64,000 nt of DNA, taken from Firmicutes bacterium HGW-Firmicutes-16. GTDB lineage: Bacteria > Bacillota > Clostridia > Oscillospirales > Oscillospiraceae. This document shows positions 16,466-25,788 of the stretch, piece after piece. Positions within the stretch are counted from its first letter, which is position 1. Every line of letters starts with the position of its first letter. The DNA is taken from positions 1 to 64,000 of the forward strand of contig PGZZ01000009.1 of the NCBI GenBank assembly GCA_002841545.1, written 5' to 3'. The translations under genes and the position numbers were made by a program. The notes under the pieces are model-generated. The model was not told the origin of the DNA, ran no database searches, and was given only the letters and a program-made list of their open reading frames with translations.

Positions 16466-17354
16466 CTATGCATAGAAATCATGCTGACCGATGTTAACGA
16501 TGAATACGCGGGTCTGCGCAAACCAGGAGGATACACCGACCTGCGGGTTCACGAAATATATTGAATCTCCAACTATATTGTAACCCTCAAGGCAAATCTT
16601 TGCCGCGATGACGGATTCCTCGTTGGGCTCTTCGTAAATACCGCCCTCCGTAACGCTGAACTGGACGCCGTACTTGTTGTCAAAAATAACGCCGTATATA
16701 GTATTCGGGCAGGAGGGATTTGCTACACGATTAATAACTACGTCTCCAACGCCTATCTTGCCTTCGAGAGATTGGTTGCCTGCTTCCGCATTAATTAGGT
16801 GCGACAACCAATAAAGGTCCTCAGAGTTATAAAAGCTTTCGCCGTCTTCAATGACCGAGGGATCATCCGCAGTTATGCTCACAGCGGAGGCAACAGTGTC
16901 CCATTCTAATTGTGCCTGAAATACCTTTGTCAGTTCGCGGACGGGCAGACAGAGAGAGCCGTCAATTACAAGCACACCCTTGGGGAGATAGAAGCAGCGG
17001 CCGTTAACCGTCATATAATTTGTTCCAACGGTTGCCGTCATTTCAAGATTCTTGCCGGTAACTGTCACCGTGTCAGGTTCTGAATCCCATGCGATATCAG
17101 TTTGATCTCCAATGACGCTTAAAAACGCTCTTAGAGAAACGTATGTAGTATCTTCGACTTTGATGCCGTCAGCCATTCTCATTCCGTTTATATACATGGC
17201 AACAGCATTGGAAGCAGTTGCATCCTCGGCGGTGGTTGTGTTTTCGGCGGTATTGCCCGAAATTTCAAGGTGGCCGTTTGTGCTTTCAGCGAGGCTAGAC
17301 AATCAAACAAATAGCGCATATTATGGAAATTTTCTTAATTATTAGCTTTTTCAT
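16466..17354 (-). pseudogene. sleB: SleB-type cell wall hydrolase with apparent 1-nt frameshift after the signal peptide
   Basis: The main frame (16466-17302, 278 residues) contains a copper-amine-oxidase-like N-terminal domain (about 35-150) and a C-terminal Hydrolase_2 domain typical of SleB/CwlJ spore-cortex hydrolases (HLINAEAGNQSLEGKIGVGDVV, with catalytic Glu, and a Tyr-Phe rich end). That frame opens with a TTG without RBS right after a stop. In the neighbouring frame an ATG at 17354, with AGGAG upstream, encodes a good signal peptide start (MKKLIIKKISIICAICL) and hits TAG at the junction. Removing one base near 17303-17306 would give SLA-ES, a normal signal peptidase site. So either the gene is frameshifted and non-secreted, or the read has an error here. 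Partner YpeB is intact. Confidence 0.75.
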
Positions 17355-17609
17355 AACACGCTCCTATTCTCGAATATTTATCGATAGAGATAATTACAGT
17401 ATTACGGTATTCTGACATAATTATATTCATTTGCATGTACAAAAATCAAGAGCAAAATTGTACAATATGACATATAAAAAATAATGAATTGTACACATAA
17501 GCCCAAAATGATGAGAAAAACCCTGTATTTTCAAGGGCTCAGCACAAAATGTTGTATGTGCAAATAAGAAAAATATTTTCTTAAGAGGGGATAAACAGGG
17601 GAGCGGACC
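17303..17609. other. AT-rich intergenic region between sleB and spoIIP
   Basis: Apart from the displaced sleB signal-peptide frame (17303-17354), it holds AT-rich sequence with two copies of ATTGTACA (near 17456 and 17489) and a possible RBS before 17610. No RNA gene or terminator is evident. Divergent sporulation promoters are likely here but not identifiable by eye. Confidence 0.5.
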
Positions 17610-17795
17610 ATGAAAAATGCAAGATGGTTGTCAATAATTTTTCATTATGTAAAGCGTTCTTTTCCTGCATCAGAGATTTTTGGCAAGGGTTTAGACAAAT
17701 TGCTATACTCTGGAGCCCACTCACCCTTTCGGTTATTAAAACTCGAAAGGACGCATAAAATCAATATACGGAAAGAGAGAGGAGGGGCGCGTTGA
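17610..17795 (+). CDS. Possible 61-residue leader protein of spoIIP
   Basis: The frame has a plausible RBS (AGGGGAG) and its TGA overlaps the TTG start of spoIIP as TTGA, which would couple translation. The product is basic and has no recognisable domain. The same stretch could equally be a non-coding promoter region for spoIIP. I keep it as a low-confidence call. Confidence 0.3.
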   Translation: MKNARWLSIIFHYVKRSFPASEIFGKGLDKLLYSGAHSPFRLLKLERTHKINIRKERGGAR

Positions 17796-18844
17796 ATATC
17801 AAAAAAGGCATTGCGGTCACGACACTGATAATTTTCGGGGTTTACGCTGTGCAGAGCGTTGGGTCCGATCCTCATACCAGAGATTTAATTTCTCGCTTTA
17901 TAAGCGAAAGCGGCTTGACGCTAGCTGGGACAGAGCCGGAATCTTCATCCTCCGGCGGCGATGATGCAGACATCACCCAAACAGCTGAGACTAATTTGGA
18001 GCTCACTAGCGAAACACTCCCCCCGTTTCCATCTGAAGTGGAGGTACCGGAAACAGAGCCGCCCGAACCTAAGGAATCTCATGCCGTTCTCCCGACGACA
18101 ATTGAGGGCGGAATGGTGATTTCCAACGACACAAGCTATGAGCTCGACCTTGGTACTCTCGTTACGGCTGGGACATCGGTGAAGCTTGCTTCGGACGGCC
18201 CACAAATACTAATTATACATACCCACGGAAGTGAATCATATACACAGGATGATACGGACTGCTATGAGGTTTCCGATACATTCAGGACGCAGGATACCGA
18301 ACACAGTGTTATCAGAGTCGGAGATGAGCTTGCTTCCTGCTTTGAAAGCTACGGGCTTTACGTGATACACGACAGGAGTATTTACGATTATCCGAGCTAT
18401 ACCGGCAGCTACGCAAAAAGTCAAGCGGCAGTTGAAAGCTATTTGAAAAAATATCCTAGTATTTCCGTTGTTCTCGACGTTCACAGAGACGCCATCGGGG
18501 ATAACGACGTCGTGTATAAAACCGTGGCGGAGGCGGACGGAAAGCCCTGCGCTCAGTTCATGCTACTTGTGGGAACCGGAGAAAATGGTTTGGAGCATCC
18601 AAACTGGCAGGAGAATCTTAAATTTGCGCTTTATCTCCAGTCGGATGTCGTTGAAAAATATCCATCACTTCCAAGACCGATAGCCCTTAAAAAGGAACGT
18701 TACAATCAGCACCTGTCTACAGGCTATTTGATTTTGGAGGTTGGGAGCAGCGGCAATACTTTATCGGAGGCACTCAATGCTGTAAGGCTCTTTGCGGATG
18801 CCGCAGCTCCCGCTTTGAAGGAACTGAGCCAAAGCACTAATTAA
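17792..18844 (+). CDS. spoIIP: Stage II sporulation protein P (cell wall amidase/endopeptidase)
   Basis: A 350-residue membrane-anchored peptidoglycan hydrolase of the engulfment DMP complex, acting in the mother cell with SpoIID and SpoIIM. One N-terminal membrane segment (about 5-24) is followed by a long Ser/Glu/Pro linker (to about 100) and the catalytic domain with IIHTHGSESY (Zn His), VLDVHRDAIG and ILEVGSSGNTLSEA (catalytic Glu). The start is TTG with AGGAGGGG. Next to it in Bacillus is gpr; no gpr is seen here. A SigE-like -10 may lie at about 17755 but is not certain. Confidence 0.93.
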   Translation: MNIKKGIAVTTLIIFGVYAVQSVGSDPHTRDLISRFISESGLTLAGTEPESSSSGGDDADITQTAETNLELTSETLPPFPSEVEVPETEPPEPKESHAVLPTTIEGGMVISNDTSYELDLGTLVTAGTSVKLASDGPQILIIHTHGSESYTQDDTDCYEVSDTFRTQDTEHSVIRVGDELASCFESYGLYVIHDRSIYDYPSYTGSYAKSQAAVESYLKKYPSISVVLDVHRDAIGDNDVVYKTVAEADGKPCAQFMLLVGTGENGLEHPNWQENLKFALYLQSDVVEKYPSLPRPIALKKERYNQHLSTGYLILEVGSSGNTLSEALNAVRLFADAAAPALKELSQSTN

Positions 18845-19032
18845 TAAGGAACGAGATAACTAACGGTGACTAAATACATTATTAATATGTAAAGTTAAAA
18901 TTCAGTTAAAAATTTGAGGAACTGGTAAAAAGCATATTTTAATTTTTACCTTGCTGAGACGAATAATTGTGCCCTGCCGGGACGATACTTATTTCATCGG
19001 TACATCAAATGATAAAATAAGGAGGAGAAAGC

Positions 19033-19461
19033 GTGAATATCAGCGAAATCATGACCGAACATGTTATTTCGATCAATGAAGACGAGCCGGTGATCGCGGC
19101 GGCGAGGCTCATGAAGCAGCACAACATTGGATCCTTGCCGGTACGGGACGGAAAAAACAGACTTAAAGGTATTGTTACGGACAGAGACATCGTTCTCCGC
19201 TGTGTTGCAGGGAACATTAATCCTCAGGAAGTCAAGATCGGAGAGGTTATGAGCCGCAGCCTAATAACCGCCTCACCGTTCGAGGATACTGAAAAAGTCG
19301 CAGAACGAATGGGTATGAGCCAGATACGCAGGCTTCCCGTCACTGAAGACGGCATACTGGTCGGTATTGTCGCGCTGGGCGACATCGCAAAAAAGGACGA
19401 ATTCAAAATGGAAGCTTCTGAAGCACTGAGCGAAATCTCCGCAAATTTCAGAAGAAGGTAA
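19033..19461 (+). CDS. CBS-domain pair protein
   Basis: A 142-residue protein made of two CBS domains (about 8-60 and 73-125): IMTEHVISINEDEPVIAAA...GIVTDRDIVLR and EVMSRSLITASPFEDTEKV...GIVALGDIAK. Such stand-alone pairs bind adenine nucleotides and act as regulators or oxidative stress proteins. The start is GTG with GGAGGAG. A TGATAAAAT -10 element lies about 20 bases upstream. The partner is unknown. Confidence 0.9.
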   Translation: MNISEIMTEHVISINEDEPVIAAARLMKQHNIGSLPVRDGKNRLKGIVTDRDIVLRCVAGNINPQEVKIGEVMSRSLITASPFEDTEKVAERMGMSQIRRLPVTEDGILVGIVALGDIAKKDEFKMEASEALSEISANFRRR

Positions 19462-19543
19462 TTTTATAGCTACCAAAATAAGGCCGTCTTTTCTAGCTGA
19501 TCAGAACTACTGTAAGCCTTTCTGAAGCTCGGAATGTACGGCT

Positions 19544-20509
19544 TTATCCATTCGCGGCGGTTGCGAGAAGGGGCGCCACCTCGGCATATATTGTCCCGAA
19601 CTGTGAAAGCGGCAATGGGCTTTCTCCAAGCCCCATCTCGACGGTATATCCAGGGCGGCCGAAATCCTGAATGAACCAGTCCTTATAACCCGCGTTGTCG
19701 CTTTCGGGAGGAGTCTGCGAAAGCTCATATCCGCTGACCGCAGCAAGCTTTAGTCCGAGCTCATACGCACCCCAAGTCTCGTAGTTTGCAAACTTCCAAT
19801 AGATGACGTTACCCTGGCTATGGAGCGCCACAACTATATCTGGGTTAAAATTCTGCGTAAAATTAGCGAGCGCGCGGCTTTCTGGAGCTGAGAGAGGAGC
19901 TGTGCCGACGTAATCCCGCGGAGCGGGACTAACAAAGCCCAGATCGAATTTAATTTGCTTTGCCTTTTCCCAGTTGGCCGGATACTGGAGATTCAGGTCC
20001 GTTCCCTCGATATTAGCCTTCCAGCCCAAAGGAAAAGGAATGGACGGATAGTCTCCAGCTATTTTTTTTGCCTGCTCGAAATATTTTTCACTTGAATTTT
20101 TTTCCAAAACAAGGTCGACACCGTCGGGATTTATCAGCGGAATAAAACAGAGAGTGGTTCTGTTCAGTAGGTCTTTTGCGTTAAAAGCTCCGATTCGACC
20201 ATTGATCCGAGACATCTCAAAAAGTTCGTTCATGAATTTCAGAAGAACGAGCGTAGTTATCCATTCGTTTGCATGATGAGAAGCGCTGTACAGGACTTTC
20301 CGCTTTCCACAGCCCGCACAAATTTTTAACAAAGGTTTTCCCATAACGCTTTTACCGAACTCAGAAAGCTTCACACAAGTGTATTTTCCGGCGAGCCTGT
20401 TCATCTCATTATAAACAGCGTCGGAGCTAGGATGTTCTGGAGGCGAGCCGTCTGTAAAAAAAACTTCGCCCTTATCTGGCGGATTAAAACACGGACTGCA
20501 CTGTTTCAT
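19544..20509 (-). CDS. M14 carboxypeptidase, D-glutamyl-L-diamino acid endopeptidase type
   Basis: A 321-residue zinc peptidase of family M14 without a signal peptide. Zn ligands are in SASHHANEW (H and E) and VALHSQGN (H), and the catalytic Glu lies in YTVEMGLGE. The pattern is closest to endopeptidase I of Bacillus sphaericus, which cleaves the gamma-D-Glu-L-diamino acid bond of peptidoglycan peptides, usually in spore-formers. A cytosolic role in muropeptide recycling fits, because no export signal is seen. The start at 20509 follows GGAGGTG. Substrate is inference. Confidence 0.85.
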   Translation of the reverse strand: MKQCSPCFNPPDKGEVFFTDGSPPEHPSSDAVYNEMNRLAGKYTCVKLSEFGKSVMGKPLLKICAGCGKRKVLYSASHHANEWITTLVLLKFMNELFEMSRINGRIGAFNAKDLLNRTTLCFIPLINPDGVDLVLEKNSSEKYFEQAKKIAGDYPSIPFPLGWKANIEGTDLNLQYPANWEKAKQIKFDLGFVSPAPRDYVGTAPLSAPESRALANFTQNFNPDIVVALHSQGNVIYWKFANYETWGAYELGLKLAAVSGYELSQTPPESDNAGYKDWFIQDFGRPGYTVEMGLGESPLPLSQFGTIYAEVAPLLATAANG

Positions 20510-20751
20510 AAACACCTCCATTCGCTCAGTGCGCTGATAACTGCTTGTTTCGACAGACAGCAATTTCCGTGATTTTTAAAAAATCCCCCGCGCTAATAAA
20601 ATTACCTTTTTCATAATACCCTTATTAATGTGCGAAAAAAGCCGAAAAGGTAATTGAGAAATATTTTGTTACGAAAATTCGCGCTTATTTTGCGCTTCAT
20701 CGAACATAATGATACTGCGATTTTAAAAATCGAGAAGCGGGGGAAGCAGGG

Positions 20752-21792
20752 ATGAATTACAAAAACAAAAATAAATACAGAAATGCCATTATTTCGGTGG
20801 CGCTCACAATCTGCATATTTTCACAGTCAATACCAGCTTTTGCGGCACAGGAAAAGATGCTCGTTCCGATGGGGTGCACGGTGGGAATACAGATGTTTAC
20901 TGACGGGGTAATGGTTGTAGGGCTGTCTGCAACACAAAACGGACAGGCGCCCTCTCCGGCAGCAATCGCGGGAATTCTTCCGGGAGATCTGATAACTGCG
21001 CTGGGCACAACAAAAATCGGTTCCGCGGATGAATTCAAAGCTGAGATGTCGAAGCTGACAGGAGATCCGATATCGGTAACTATTAGAAGAAAAGGCGAAA
21101 CGCTCCAACTTACAATTGAACCAAATATGAAAAGTGGCGTTGCCGAACTGGGCATTTGGCTGCGGGACAATGTTTCGGGAATTGGAACGATGACATTCTA
21201 TGATCCGCAAACCAAAATGTATGGCGGCTTGGGGCACGGAATTAACGATTTTGAATCTGGCGTAATCATGCCACTGGGGAAAGGTGATATCTTCCGCTCG
21301 ACTGTAGTTGAAATTAAGAAAGGCTGCTCCGGCGCGCCGGGGGAGCTGTGCGGAGATTTTAGCGGAAAGAGCGCCTGTGGCAACATTCTCAAAAACACGC
21401 GCTATGGTATTTTCGGCGTTCTTTATTCCGAACAACCGGATGCAGGAAAGGCTCTACCGGTGGCTTCTGGCGATGAAATCGAGCTTGGAAAAGCCACAGT
21501 CATTGCCAACATCGAAGGTATGGAAAACAATGAGTACGAGATTGAGATTACAAGAGTGTACAGAGGTAATGCCGACGGAAGATGCCTGATGATTTCTGTA
21601 AAGGATAAAAGACTTCTTGAAAAAACTGGCGGTATAGTGCAGGGAATGAGCGGCAGCCCGATTATTCAGAATGGAAAACTCATAGGTGCCGTGACGCACG
21701 TAATGGTGAACGACCCTACAAAAGGGTTTGGCGTATCAATTGAGAAAATGCTGGACGAAGCCGGTGACATGGCGCTGGGTAAGGCAGCTTGA
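20752..21792 (+). CDS. spoIVB: SpoIVB serine peptidase (S55)
   Basis: A 346-residue sporulation signalling protease secreted from the forespore; it cleaves SpoIVFA to trigger pro-SigK processing in Bacillus. There is an N-terminal signal anchor (about residues 10-32), a PDZ domain (about 70-125, GILPGDLITALGTT), and the S55 domain with GLGHG (catalytic His) and GGIVQGMSGSPIIQNGKLIGAV (catalytic Ser). The order spoIVB then spo0A is the conserved Firmicutes arrangement. A strong terminator separates them. Confidence 0.94.
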   Translation: MNYKNKNKYRNAIISVALTICIFSQSIPAFAAQEKMLVPMGCTVGIQMFTDGVMVVGLSATQNGQAPSPAAIAGILPGDLITALGTTKIGSADEFKAEMSKLTGDPISVTIRRKGETLQLTIEPNMKSGVAELGIWLRDNVSGIGTMTFYDPQTKMYGGLGHGINDFESGVIMPLGKGDIFRSTVVEIKKGCSGAPGELCGDFSGKSACGNILKNTRYGIFGVLYSEQPDAGKALPVASGDEIELGKATVIANIEGMENNEYEIEITRVYRGNADGRCLMISVKDKRLLEKTGGIVQGMSGSPIIQNGKLIGAVTHVMVNDPTKGFGVSIEKMLDEAGDMALGKAA

Positions 21793-21804
21793 CTCTATAA
21801 TTAT

Positions 21805-21853
21805 GAAGAGTGCCGCAAATGCTCAGCAGAACATTTGCGGCACTCTTCTTTAA
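21805..21853 (+). terminator. Terminator of spoIVB
   Basis: A perfect 17-bp stem (21805-21821 with 21832-21848) followed by TTTAATT. Confidence 0.85.
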
Positions 21854-22303
21854 TTATAAGGCCTATACGTAAACAGAGAATACTAAGCATTATGTAAACC
21901 GTGAAAAACAATCGTAAGTCAGGCGGCTCAAAGTTTTTTGTGCGTCTTAGCACTACAAATATCCACATAAAAAGCACAATTGGAGACAAAAATAGCGCAA
22001 ATAGCACGAAAAACAGACATAAATACTAAACAAAGTTTTATGGATTTATTTGTAAGTCATGCACATAAAAATAAAAGCATCATGCGAAAAAAACTGCTGA
22101 ATTATGTCGATTTACATAAAACGCCGTCAAATTAGTTGAATAAGTCGATACAAGTCGAATTATGTAAACAAAAAGCTGTTAATATTTAGCACTATTTTGT
22201 TGCACTTTGGGGGAAGATATGTTAAATTAGAGTCGTTCGGCGGTAATTGTGCTTAAAGATAAAGACGGCCTACCGTGTATGTATTTTAACGGAGGGGAAT
22301 ATT
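21854..22303 (+). promoter_or_regulatory. spo0A upstream region with 0A-box-like sites
   Basis: No gene is visible in these 450 bases. Three GTCGA-containing sites (22106-22110, 22144-22148, 22154-22158) match five or six of seven positions of the 0A box TGTCGAA and lie 150-200 bases before the gene, where autoregulation by Spo0A would be expected. The site calls are by eye only. Confidence 0.4.
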
Positions 22304-23092
22304 ATGGAAACCAAATCAAGGGTACTTATCGCAGATTCCGGGGAGGATTTTCGTTTTTTAATGGCGGATACAATTTCTTCAGAGGAGGATATGGCAGTCG
22401 TAGGTGCCGCAGGTGACGGTATCGAAACGCTGGCACTCATCGAGCAAAAACATCCAAATGTTATCGTTATGGACTTAGTTCTTACAAAGCTGGATGGTTT
22501 GGGCGTTCTGCAAAAGCTTTCGCAGATGAATCAAAAACCTGCAGTCATAATTGTTTCGGGCTTTTTCAACGAGCACGTGGTACAAGAAGCCGCGGAACTG
22601 GGTGCATATTATTTTATGCCCAAGCCCTGCGACATTCCGGCGCTACTGAGCCGTATACGGCAGGTGACGGCCGTCAGCCGTTCTGCGTCGGCAAGTTCAA
22701 AGCAACAGGGTGTTGATATGTACCGCCGAGAGGATAATCTTGAAGCGGTGGTCACTGAGGTCATACACGAAATCGGTGTTCCCGCGCATATTAAAGGCTA
22801 CCAGTATCTCAGAGAAGCAATAATACTCACAATCAACGATATGGACATCATAAATTCGGTCACTAAGGTACTTTATCCCACCGTGGCAAAGCGCTTCAGT
22901 ACTACTCCTTCAAGGGTGGAAAGGGCCATTCGGCACGCCATTGAGGTCGCATGGGATAGAGGAGACATTGAAACTCTGCAGAAGTTTTTCGGATATACGG
23001 TATCAAATGTAAAAGGCAAGCCGACGAACAGTGAATTTATAGCAATGATAGCTGACTGCCTGAGTTTAAGACGCAAGGTAGCCGAACGCTAA
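22304..23092 (+). CDS. spo0A: Sporulation master regulator Spo0A
   Basis: A 262-residue response regulator that starts sporulation. The receiver domain (about 5-125) has the acidic pocket in [11 protein letters not shown] and the phospho-acceptor Asp in [11 protein letters not shown]. The C-terminal Spo0A DNA-binding domain (about 150-260) has [32 protein letters not shown] and the end typical of the family. The start at 22304 follows GGAGGGG; a longer frame upstream lacks support. Adjacent spoIVB supports the call. In Clostridia the phosphorylation is by orphan kinases rather than a full phosphorelay. Confidence 0.97.
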   Translation: METKSRVLIADSGEDFRFLMADTISSEEDMAVVGAAGDGIETLALIEQKHPNVIVMDLVLTKLDGLGVLQKLSQMNQKPAVIIVSGFFNEHVVQEAAELGAYYFMPKPCDIPALLSRIRQVTAVSRSASASSKQQGVDMYRREDNLEAVVTEVIHEIGVPAHIKGYQYLREAIILTINDMDIINSVTKVLYPTVAKRFSTTPSRVERAIRHAIEVAWDRGDIETLQKFFGYTVSNVKGKPTNSEFIAMIADCLSLRRKVAER

Positions 23093-23140
23093 AGCTGACC
23101 ATATTTTACAATAATAACCGCGAGATATACGGCTGCGGTT

Positions 23141-23182
23141 AAAAAACGCTCTGCGCAGTAAAATGTGCGGGGCGATTTTTTA
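23141..23182 (+). terminator. Terminator of spo0A
   Basis: An 11-bp stem with G-U pairs (23147-23157 with 23164-23174) is followed by ATTTTTTAT. Confidence 0.8.
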
Positions 23183-23323
23183 TATTATTGGCAAATTAAT
23201 ATAATGATTTTCAAATAGCCATGGAACAATTAAATAATGTATGATAAAATACATTTGCAAAAGAACTTTATTGAATTCATAAGCTAGTTGCCTTAATTCG
23301 GGCAAAAGCAGGGGGAAAATAAC

Positions 23324-24598
23324 ATGGAAAGAACAGTAACTGAAATAAATGAGTTTCTGCGTGGGATATCTATGCACCCGGACCAGACAGACATTCATGC
23401 TGCGACGAAAGAGTTCCTCTCCGAACTGGAGAAGGGACTTGACGGTGAGGATTCGTCTCTGAAAATGATTCCCACTTATATTTCGGCTTACGGCACACCC
23501 CCTGAGAAGATACCTGTGATCGCAATCGACGCAGGCGGAACGAACCTGCGTATCTCGCTTGTCACATTCGAAAATGGGAAACCTATTATTTCGCGAATGG
23601 AAGTAAATCCGATACCGGGTAGCCAGCGCGAAATTTCAGCCGACGAGTTTTTCAGCGAAATTGCCGATAAAATATTGCTGCTTACCGAGGTCAGCAATAG
23701 AATCGGTTTCTGCTTTTCTTATCCTGCAGAGATATTTCCCGACAGGGACGGAAAGATACTCCGGCTTTCAAAAGGCGTTTTTGTTAAAGACTCTGTAGGG
23801 CTCATAATCGGGCAGGAGCTTAAAAAGAAACTGCGTGAAAAGGGAGTTTCAAATGAGTTAAATTTTGCACTCCTAAACGATACGGTAGCAAGCATGATGG
23901 GCGGCGCTGCGGAATTCTCGATAGCGGGGTTCGACGGTATATGCGGACTCATACTTGGAACGGGTTTTAACACCTGCTATACGGAGAAAGGTGCAAAGAT
24001 TACCAAGCTTCGAAGCGCACCGGATATGACGATAAACTGCGAGTCCGGGAACTTTTCAAGGGCGCTTCGCGGAGCGCCGGATGAGATGACTGATCTTGCC
24101 TCCGAGAATCCCGGCATCGGTCTTTTTGAGAAAATGATTTCGGGAGCCTACCTTGGCAAGGTAATTACAAATACGGCAATACTTGCCTCAAGAGAAGGAC
24201 TTCTTTCCGAGGGCTTTATAACCATTGAACCGCCTTTTTCACTTCCTGAGCTCGACGACTTCCTGCGCGGCAAAGAAAACCGCGTAACTAGTCTCTGCAC
24301 GGGTTCGGATACTTCGGTGTTGAGAGAGATAATTGACAAGTGCTTCGAGCGAGCGGCAAAGCTTGCATGCGTAAACATTGCGGCGATTTGCCTTCAATGT
24401 GATGGCGGGAAAAACGCGAAACGTCCATTCTGCGTCGTAGCGGAAGGCTCAACCTTCTATAAATCCCTGCTTATGCGGGATAAGATTGATAGATATGTGA
24501 AGGAATACATCGAAGGCAGGCTGTCCCGCAACGTTGTCTTCAGAGGAGCAGAAAATCTCACGCTTACGGGCGCCGCACTTTCCGCGCTCATCAACTGA
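23324..24598 (+). CDS. Eukaryotic-type hexokinase
   Basis: A 424-residue sugar kinase resembling two-lobed hexokinases of eukaryotes rather than bacterial ROK or Glk glucokinases. The phosphate-1 motif is IAIDAGGTNLRISLV near residue 67. LLNDTVASMMGG contains the catalytic Asp and the hexokinase NDT motif. ICGLILGTGFNTCY supplies the phosphate-2 loop, and a C-terminal adenosine loop reads VVAEGSTF. It presumably phosphorylates glucose or another hexose with ATP in the cytosol. It stands alone between spo0A and prfA. Such hexokinases occur in a minority of Clostridia. Sugar specificity is not certain. Confidence 0.88.
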   Translation: MERTVTEINEFLRGISMHPDQTDIHAATKEFLSELEKGLDGEDSSLKMIPTYISAYGTPPEKIPVIAIDAGGTNLRISLVTFENGKPIISRMEVNPIPGSQREISADEFFSEIADKILLLTEVSNRIGFCFSYPAEIFPDRDGKILRLSKGVFVKDSVGLIIGQELKKKLREKGVSNELNFALLNDTVASMMGGAAEFSIAGFDGICGLILGTGFNTCYTEKGAKITKLRSAPDMTINCESGNFSRALRGAPDEMTDLASENPGIGLFEKMISGAYLGKVITNTAILASREGLLSEGFITIEPPFSLPELDDFLRGKENRVTSLCTGSDTSVLREIIDKCFERAAKLACVNIAAICLQCDGGKNAKRPFCVVAEGSTFYKSLLMRDKIDRYVKEYIEGRLSRNVVFRGAENLTLTGAALSALIN

Positions 24599-24609
24599 CG
24601 TCTGTAAGG

Positions 24610-24638
24610 TTTACTTTTTACTGATAATGTGATAAAAT
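24610..24638 (+). promoter_or_regulatory. SigA-type promoter of the prfA operon
   Basis: TTTACT at 24610-24615, a 17-base spacer and TAAAAT at 24633-24638, 63 bases before prfA. Confidence 0.6.
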
Positions 24639-24700
24639 ACCAATTTGGTCGATTTGAATTATACGAATGACATAACAGATGATATAAGGATGAACAATAT

Positions 24701-25777
24701 ATGCTTGAAAAACTCAAGGAAATTGAGGAAAAATATTCAGAAATTGAAAAACGCATGACTATGCCGGAGGTCTATACGGACAGCGCGGCTTATGCGAAGC
24801 TTGCTAAGGAACAGAAGGAGCTTTATGCAATTGTCGAGACTTACCGCCGCTACAGTAAGTTTGCGGATACGATGGACGAAGCAAAAAAGCTCATCGAAAA
24901 CGGAGTTGACGATCCTGAGTTCAAGGATATGCTTCGCGAAGAGATCGAGGATGCGAAAGACCAGATGGCAAAGCTTGAGGGGGAGCTTACGGTACTGCTC
25001 CTGCCAAAAGATCCGAACGACAGCCGAAACGTCATCGTCGAGATACGCGGCGGTGCGGGCGGAGAAGAAGCGGCGCTTTTTGCAAGCAGTCTCTATCGCA
25101 TGTATTCCATGTATGCCGATTCAAAGCGTTGGAACACTGAAATCAACTATGTTTACGAAACCGAAATTGGCGGTATAAAGGAAGTCAGCTTCATAATTGA
25201 GGGCGAGGGCGCTTATTCGCGCCTCAAGTTCGAAAGCGGAGTTCACCGAGTTCAGCGTGTACCCGATACGGAGTCTTCGGGACGCATCCACACAAGTACG
25301 GTTACAGTGGCGGTGCTGCCGGAGATAGACGAGGTAGAGTTTGCAATTAATCCCGCTGACCTGAAAATTGATACCTTTCGCTCCAGCGGAGCGGGCGGTC
25401 AGCACATCAACAAGACAGAGAGCGCGATTCGCATAACGCACCTGCCGACTGGTACGGTCGTTGAGTGTCAGGATGAGCGCAGTCAGCATAAAAATAAAGA
25501 CCGCGCAATGAAAATCCTCACCTCGCGTCTTTACGAGGCCGAACAGCAGAGGCAGAGCGCAGTGCTGGCCGCAGAGCGCAAAAGTCAGGTCGGAACTGGC
25601 GACCGCTCCGAGCGTATTCGCACCTATAATTTCCCGCAGGGTCGCGTGACGGATCACCGTATCGGACTGACGCTTTACAAAATCGACCAGATTATGAACG
25701 GCGATCTCGATGAGGTTTTAGACGCGCTCGTGACAGCTGATATGGCGGAAAAGCTAAAAATTTCGACCGCCGAATAA
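24701..25777 (+). CDS. prfA: Peptide chain release factor 1
   Basis: A 358-residue class I release factor recognising UAA and UAG. The peptidyl-tRNA hydrolysis motif [16 protein letters not shown] is near residue 225, and the codon-recognition loop ([18 protein letters not shown]) near 184 matches RF1 (PxT-type) rather than RF2. Full length. Upstream promoter is at 24610. The next gene, the Sua5-CoaE fusion, starts 11 bases later, so they form an operon; prmC, often next to prfA, is absent from this position. Confidence 0.96.
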   Translation: MLEKLKEIEEKYSEIEKRMTMPEVYTDSAAYAKLAKEQKELYAIVETYRRYSKFADTMDEAKKLIENGVDDPEFKDMLREEIEDAKDQMAKLEGELTVLLLPKDPNDSRNVIVEIRGGAGGEEAALFASSLYRMYSMYADSKRWNTEINYVYETEIGGIKEVSFIIEGEGAYSRLKFESGVHRVQRVPDTESSGRIHTSTVTVAVLPEIDEVEFAINPADLKIDTFRSSGAGGQHINKTESAIRITHLPTGTVVECQDERSQHKNKDRAMKILTSRLYEAEQQRQSAVLAAERKSQVGTGDRSERIRTYNFPQGRVTDHRIGLTLYKIDQIMNGDLDEVLDALVTADMAEKLKISTAE

Positions 25778-25788
25778 ACGGAGACGAA

